From Ancylomarina sp. 16SWW S1-10-2 (GTDB lineage Bacteria > Bacteroidota > Bacteroidia > Bacteroidales > Marinifilaceae), in assembly GCF_009669305.1 (NCBI RefSeq), contig NZ_SADB01000030.1, forward strand, positions 1 through 38,066: 38,066 nt of DNA. The letters run 5' to 3'. The notes below the pieces were generated by a model. It made no database searches. It was not told the DNA's origin and saw only the letters and a program-made list of their open reading frames with translations. This document shows positions 34,106 through 38,066 of this stretch, one piece after another; the stretch's first letter is position 1; every line of letters begins with the position of its first letter. The translations under genes were made by a program, and so were the position numbers.

Positions 34106-35512
34106 CTATGCTTTCTGAAGAACTTTTTCGGCATCAAGCTTACGCGTTATTCGCCCATATATAATTAAAGCTATAGCCGACACCGTTGCAATGGCAACAA
34201 AATAATACCAAATGTAATGCGCATGTGCTGATGCTACTTCCCACTCAGCATGATTCGCAAACAAATGTGGATCTGGACAATATTTTGACAATAAAAACCC
34301 AGATAAACCAAAGCCTAATATAGATGAGATAAATGAATGTAAGTGACTAAAACCTAAATACATTCCCTCTTCACCCTTAGGAGCTTGTAAAGAAAAATAC
34401 TCTAAAAAACGAGGCGAAATAAATGACTCAGCAAATCCTTGGAATACAATACCAATAATCATCATGAATGCAACTGGATGTAGACTAAATAGTCCCAAAT
34501 CAATCGACTCCACATCTAATAGGTTACCAGCTGCCATGCACATTGCCGATACGGGCATAATAAACATACCTACAGTCATAGAAAACAGTGCTGTTTTCTT
34601 TCTCATTAGCTGAGTAATTAAGCCTACAAAAAGGAAAACGATTAACGGATTCACATTAGCATACCAAGATGGTGATGCGCCCTCTCCTGCCATACGTAAA
34701 ACATACTTTGGCATTGTAGCATACAATTGATGTTGAACCATCCAAAATCCGGTTACAATAAGAATTAACGCCACCAATCGACCATTAGTAAGAACTTTTA
34801 ACAAAGCAGCCCAAATATCCGACATACTCTTGCCTTCTCCTTCGGTACTTGTACTTTTAAAGAAAAAATAAACGGCTATTAAACCTATTAAAGTTGCTCC
34901 AGCTGAGAAATAATTCAGGGTAATTAAACCCTCATTCCCCATTGCTTCACGTAGTGGCTTCACAATAGTTTTTCCCGAAAAAGCACCTATATTCACCATG
35001 GTGTAGAAAATAGAAAATCCTCTAGCACGATTAGCTACAGTAGTTTCCTTTGCAACAGTTCCTGTTATTACAGATTTAATAAATGATCCTCCAATCATGA
35101 TCAGCATCACTATCGGAATAATAAACCATTTATAGGAACTAGTCTCTAATCCTGTGAATACCGTAATTTTGGAATATTCAACCAGCCCTGCAGATGCCAA
35201 CATGGTTGGGAAAATAGCCAAACCAGCATATCCAATAGTCAATAAGGAAAAGGCAAGCAAAAGTGCCTTCTTAAAACCCATTTTATCAGCCAATGCGCCA
35301 CTAAAAGTTGGTAATAAATACAAACCTCCAGAAAACAAACCTGAAATTAAAGCTGCTTCTACATCAGTAAAACCTAATATGCGGGATAGGTAAATTGTAA
35401 TAACAATAAATACACCATAATAAGCAGCTCTTTCCAATAATTCTACCGAATTGGCTACCCAAAAAGCCCTGGAAAAGTGCTCTTTTGTTTTATTCTCTTT
35501 TTCAACACTCAT
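34106..35512 (-). CDS. MFS transporter of the POT/PTR peptide-transporter type
   Basis: The 468-residue protein has about 12 hydrophobic segments. In helix 1, NSVELLERAAYYG contains the ExxER motif (residues 24-28) typical of proton-coupled oligopeptide transporters, and SGGLYLLPTFSGALADKMG matches the following loop and helix 2. FYTMVNIGAFSGKTI around residue 170 fits the POT motif region. The family imports di- and tripeptides with protons. Overall similarity to classic POT members looks partial, so another substrate is possible. It stands alone, convergent with the histidine kinase gene. The start (MSVEKENK) is followed by a short cytoplasmic tail, as usual. Confidence 0.82.
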   Translation of the reverse strand: MSVEKENKTKEHFSRAFWVANSVELLERAAYYGVFIVITIYLSRILGFTDVEAALISGLFSGGLYLLPTFSGALADKMGFKKALLLAFSLLTIGYAGLAIFPTMLASAGLVEYSKITVFTGLETSSYKWFIIPIVMLIMIGGSFIKSVITGTVAKETTVANRARGFSIFYTMVNIGAFSGKTIVKPLREAMGNEGLITLNYFSAGATLIGLIAVYFFFKSTSTEGEGKSMSDIWAALLKVLTNGRLVALILIVTGFWMVQHQLYATMPKYVLRMAGEGASPSWYANVNPLIVFLFVGLITQLMRKKTALFSMTVGMFIMPVSAMCMAAGNLLDVESIDLGLFSLHPVAFMMIIGIVFQGFAESFISPRFLEYFSLQAPKGEEGMYLGFSHLHSFISSILGFGLSGFLLSKYCPDPHLFANHAEWEVASAHAHYIWYYFVAIATVSAIALIIYGRITRKLDAEKVLQKA

Positions 35513-35785
35513 TCTAATTCTCAGTTAAATTTATATAAAGTTTAGTTGTCCAAATTTTCAATTTGTAAAAATAGATTTACTTTTCAATTTCACAAGTAGG
35601 GAAAGTCAAATTTTCAACTCAATTAATAAGTTACAAAGCCTAATCAAGCGTCTATATTGTGAAATATTCCTAATTTAAAGAGAAATCTAATTTTTATTCA
35701 TACTAAAGAAGCACATTAAAATCGTTATTGTCAACTCATTGCTTATTTTAACAAATAAAAAACACTTACAGACCTCTTATAACAC
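35513..35785. other. Intergenic region upstream of the tRNA promoter
   Basis: No gene or RNA is seen. The stretch is AT-rich and contains the divergent leader of the transporter gene. Confidence 0.4.
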
Positions 35786-35816
35786 TTGCGAAAAGAACTT
35801 TTTTGACTTACATTTG
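35786..35816 (+). promoter_or_regulatory. Bacteroidetes-type promoter for tRNA-Ser
   Basis: TTG (35786-35788), 20 bases, then TACATTTG (35809-35816) fits the Bacteroidetes consensus TTG-N19-21-TAnnTTTG exactly. Transcription would begin around 35822-35824 and cross the degenerate tRNA copy before reaching the intact tRNA at 35924. Confidence 0.75.
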
Positions 35817-35849
35817 CACTCGTTATCGAAAGGATAACATTGAATTATT

Positions 35850-35909
35850 GGAGAGATGGCAGAGTGTCGTCCCGATAGCTATCGGGAGCAGATTCTTGAA
35901 AAATATTCC
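35850..35909 (+). pseudogene. Degenerate tRNA-Ser copy interrupted by a palindrome
   Basis: GGAGAGATGGCAGAGTG is identical to the 5' end of the intact tRNA-Ser at 35924. It continues with TCG, then a perfect 18-base palindrome TCCCGATAGCTATCGGGA (35870-35887), then TCTTGAAAAATATT, which matches the anticodon region TCTTGAAAACTATT of the intact gene. The T arm and 3' acceptor are missing. It appears to be a tandem duplicate disrupted by a short palindromic insertion. It sits inside the transcribed leader. Confidence 0.75.
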
Positions 35910-35923
35910 AATAAGAAAATACT

Positions 35924-36008
35924 GGAGAGATGGCAGAGTGGTCGAATGCGGTAGTCTTGAAAACTATTGTGCGGCAACGTACCGGGGGTTCGAATCCCTC
36001 TCTCTCCG
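35924..36008 (+). tRNA. tRNA-Ser (anticodon TGA)
   Basis: The acceptor arms GGAGAGA and TCTCTCC pair fully and are followed by discriminator G. The D arm starts at TGGCAGAGTGG. The anticodon arm is GTAGT-CTTGAAA-ACTAT, giving anticodon TGA for UCA codons. A long variable arm (TGTGCGGCAACGTACC region) is typical of tRNA-Ser, and the T arm is GGGGGTTCGAATCCCTC. CCA is not encoded. A tyrosine recombinase gene begins 310 bases downstream, so the 3' end is a likely integration site. Confidence 0.97.
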
Positions 36009-36031
36009 CAATTTAGGAATCATCCTAATCC

Positions 36032-36065
36032 AAAAGACTGTAAATCTACTGATTTACAGTCTTTT
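36032..36065 (+). terminator. Strong intrinsic terminator after tRNA-Ser
   Basis: AAAAGACTGTAAATC pairs with GATTTACAGTCTTTT around a 4-base loop; a T run closes the stem. It lies 24 bases after the tRNA. From here to the integrase start (36318) nothing else is seen. Confidence 0.88.
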
Positions 36066-36317
36066 CTGTTTTCACCCAATTCATTCTAAAACAAATAGAG
36101 TCAATAGGAAGGTGTACTCTCAGGTGAACAAATTTCAAAACCCTCTTTGTTCACCAATCCCCTCATAACAAACTGAATCAAAACGTATTAAATTATATTA
36201 TCCTTGAAAATTTAATTTGAAAGATGCTGGATTTTTATTAAATTTACTAAACATCATCACTATAATTCTACAAATACTAATCAAAAGCTACCTTTTATGA
36301 TCTAATAATACCATGCT

Positions 36318-37535
36318 ATGAATACATTTTCAACACTAAACATTAGTTTTCTCATTCGGAAAAACAGATCTAATAAGCTTGGAGAAGCCCCTATTTACAT
36401 TCGTTTTTCCATAAATAATGAACGCGTTGAAATCTCTACAGGTAGGTCTATAAATCCTCACAACTGGGATAGTAAACTACTTAAAGCTATAACTAAGAAA
36501 AAAGGTGCTGGACAACTCAACAAATTTCTGGAAGTCCTAAAAAATAGCATTTACGACCACCACACAGAGATGGTTAAAAATGGTGATCTTATCTCTGCAA
36601 AAAAATTAAAAGCTCGATTCTTAGGTATTGAGGAAAACAAAAAAACCTTAATACAAGTTTTTGAATATCACAACATGCAAATGAAAGAATTACAGGGCAT
36701 CTCATATGCAGAAGCAACTGTAAAAAGATACATCACGACACTTGACCATGTTAAAAGATTTCTAAAGCATCAATACAACTTAAATGACATTCCATTAACA
36801 CGTCTCAAATATTCATTTATTGTTGACTTTGAACACTACTTCAAAACAGTTCGGAAATGTAACAATAACAGCACCTATAAATATTTGAAAAATATGCGCA
36901 AGGTTATCAATCTAGCCATTAGAAATGAATGGTTGGATAAAGATCCATTTGCAAAATATAAAACAAAATTAATAGAAGTAAAAAGAGAATGCCTTAACAA
37001 AGAAGAATTAAAGAGTCTTGAAAGCTTAAAATTGACTTTCCCTCGATTAGAGGTTGTCAGAGATATGTTTATTTTCTCTTGTTATACGGGGCTTGCATAT
37101 ATAGACATTTCAAATCTTACTAAAGACAATATTCGAATTGGAATAGATGGTAATTTATGGATTTTATTGGAACGTGAAAAAACAAAAACACCATCAAATA
37201 TCCCTATACTTCCTCAAGCTAACGACTTAATAAAAAAATATGCTAATCATCCAGCAAAAAAAACGGAACAACATATCTTTCCAAGTTTTAGTAATCAGAA
37301 ACTAAATGCATATTTAAAAGAATTAGCAGATTTAGCATCGATTGACAAAAACTTAACCTTTCATATCGCAAGGCATACCTTTGCTACAACTATTACCCTT
37401 GCCAATGGAGTCCCCATTGAATCTATAAGCTCAATGCTTGGTCATAAGAATATACGTACAACTCAAATTTACTCAAAAGTCGTTAATGAAAAAGTTAGCA
37501 AAGACATGAGTAAGCTTAAAAGGAAGCTTCGATAA
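36318..37535 (+). CDS. Tyrosine recombinase (phage/conjugative-transposon type integrase)
   Basis: The 405-residue protein has an N-terminal arm-type DNA-binding domain (about 5-95; APIYIRFSINNERVEISTG), a SAM-like core-binding domain (about 105-205) and a catalytic domain (about 220-400). There REKTKTPSNIPI supplies the Lys, HIARHTF around 346-352 supplies His and Arg, LGHKN the next His, and QIYSKV (about residue 384) the nucleophilic Tyr. The place of the first catalytic Arg reads YTGLAYIDI, with Ala instead, as in IntDOT-like integrases of Bacteroides elements. It is oriented away from tRNA-Ser and probably integrates the element at that tRNA. The frame is intact. Confidence 0.92.
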   Translation: MNTFSTLNISFLIRKNRSNKLGEAPIYIRFSINNERVEISTGRSINPHNWDSKLLKAITKKKGAGQLNKFLEVLKNSIYDHHTEMVKNGDLISAKKLKARFLGIEENKKTLIQVFEYHNMQMKELQGISYAEATVKRYITTLDHVKRFLKHQYNLNDIPLTRLKYSFIVDFEHYFKTVRKCNNNSTYKYLKNMRKVINLAIRNEWLDKDPFAKYKTKLIEVKRECLNKEELKSLESLKLTFPRLEVVRDMFIFSCYTGLAYIDISNLTKDNIRIGIDGNLWILLEREKTKTPSNIPILPQANDLIKKYANHPAKKTEQHIFPSFSNQKLNAYLKELADLASIDKNLTFHIARHTFATTITLANGVPIESISSMLGHKNIRTTQIYSKVVNEKVSKDMSKLKRKLR

Positions 37536-37563
37536 GAAAATATATTTCCAAAAGTATCTAAAT

Positions 37564-37626
37564 AAAGTTATTCTGATTTTTATTGGAGCCCTTACTCAGC
37601 TCAAGAGAAAAATCGGAAATAACTTT
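37564..37626. repeat. Long imperfect inverted repeat after the integrase
   Basis: AAAGTTATTCTGATTTTT pairs with AAAAATCGGAAATAACTTT across a loop of about 26 bases, 28 bases beyond the integrase stop codon. It could end the integrase transcript or mark a recombination or transfer-related structure. The remaining 37627-37758 shows nothing. Confidence 0.55.
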
Positions 37627-37758
37627 AAGTTCATAATTATATCGTAAATGATATGCGTGTCGCACTCTTCTCCTCCACTTTCTTCTCATTATAAAGGAAA
37701 GCATTCTCGGTACTAGTCGTTTGAAGGATCACAATGACCATAGGAAGGACTTTTATCT

Positions 37759-38066
37759 TTATTCTATCATATCTACATAATTCTGCAAAACAGAAAAGCA
37801 ATTTCGAAGTTCTTGCAAGACCTGCATAAAAACTTCTCGATCCGAAGCTGTGAATTGATAAACATGTTGGGCATTGATATTTCTAGCAAGCTGATTGAGA
37901 TTTACACCTATTTTATTGAGGTCATAGTCCTGTTTTTTGGTAATCATTACAAACTCATCACTCACCTCGATTTTCCGGATCTCCCTTTTCTTAACCAATT
38001 TTGCCCTGCAAAAATCACTTAGGGTTCTATAGCCTTCCCTCTGAGATCTTTTTAATAGCAATCTCT
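37759..38066 (-). CDS. MobC-like plasmid mobilization protein, partial
   Basis: The readable frame starts beyond the window edge; 100 residues are seen from 38061. LLKRSQREGYRTLSDFCRAKLV resembles the ribbon-helix-helix part, and LNKIGVNLNQLARNINAQH matches the C-terminal MobC signature of Bacteroidota mobilizable elements. MobC proteins bind the transfer origin and help the relaxase nick DNA. The relaxase gene would follow on the minus strand in usual operons, but here the next minus-strand position downstream is the integrase region, so gene order past the edge is unknown. The N-terminus is missing because the window ends. Confidence 0.75.
   Translation of the reverse strand, partial: RLLLKRSQREGYRTLSDFCRAKLVKKREIRKIEVSDEFVMITKKQDYDLNKIGVNLNQLARNINAQHVYQFTASDREVFMQVLQELRNCFSVLQNYVDMIE

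Larger units (their letters stand above)
36009..38066. mobile_element. Left end of a putative tRNA-Ser-integrated mobilizable element
   Basis: A tyrosine recombinase and a MobC-like mobilization gene directly follow the 3' end of tRNA-Ser, the common layout of integrative and mobilizable elements in Bacteroidota. The other attachment repeat, expected to copy the tRNA 3' end, is not in the window, so the boundary is inferred. Confidence 0.55.

Noticed and set aside
35803-36168. 121-codon plus-strand reading frame
   Set aside because: It runs straight through the tRNA promoter, the broken tRNA copy and the intact tRNA-Ser, so it is a chance frame.

Overview
The window looks like the chromosome of a marine-type member of the Bacteroidota, probably Bacteroidales/Marinilabiliales; the rank is inferred. 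The evidence is AT-rich DNA, SusC/SusD pairs with a FecI/FecR-type sigma/anti-sigma system, DUF4369-TlpA lipoproteins, a DUF6261 protein, an IntDOT-like integrase, and a tRNA promoter that fits the Bacteroidetes TTG-N20-TAnnTTTG pattern.

Region 1 (1-9.9 kb) is the unusual part. It is an array of short minus-strand gene units whose ends match as inverted cores (GTTAGGCAC/GTGCCTAAC, GTTAGGGGC/GCCCCTAAC, GTTATCTAT/ATAGATAAC) and which are joined by imperfect palindromes resembling integron attC sites. No integron integrase lies in the window, so it resembles a cluster of cassettes without an integrase. Small cassettes carry a frameshifted lipoprotein plus a membrane protein, a HEPN-like protein, and a YafK-type L,D-transpeptidase. 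One very large unit (about 1273-7401) holds three translationally coupled genes (ATGA overlaps) for multidomain enzymes: a glutamine-dependent asparagine-synthetase homologue fused to an arylamine-N-acetyltransferase-like domain, a double family-2-type glycosyltransferase, and a GTP cyclohydrolase II - NADAR - kinase-like fusion. Together they suggest an uncharacterised pathway that diverts GTP into a modified, possibly glycosylated or amidated, pyrimidine metabolite. This is the best candidate for an undescribed system.

Region 2 (10-18 kb) holds a DUF6261 gene broken by an amber codon and a minus-strand periplasmic redox set: a three-thioredoxin-domain protein, a TlpA-like lipoprotein and a thioredoxin-domain protein. 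It also has two tandem SRPBCC proteins and the decayed tail of a third.

Region 3 (18-30 kb) is a FecI/FecR-controlled outer-membrane uptake locus: ECF sigma, FecR, an STN-containing SusC, a kelch-like lipoprotein, and a second SusC with SusD. A related promoter-like motif occurs upstream of fecR and of two thioredoxin genes, so the redox genes may share its control.

Region 4 (30-38 kb) has a CDF cation exporter, a GAF/PAS histidine kinase and a POT-like transporter. A tRNA-Ser(TGA) follows, preceded by a degenerate tRNA copy interrupted by a palindrome. Downstream are a tyrosine recombinase and a MobC-like gene that runs to the window edge, which looks like one end of a tRNA-integrated mobilizable element.
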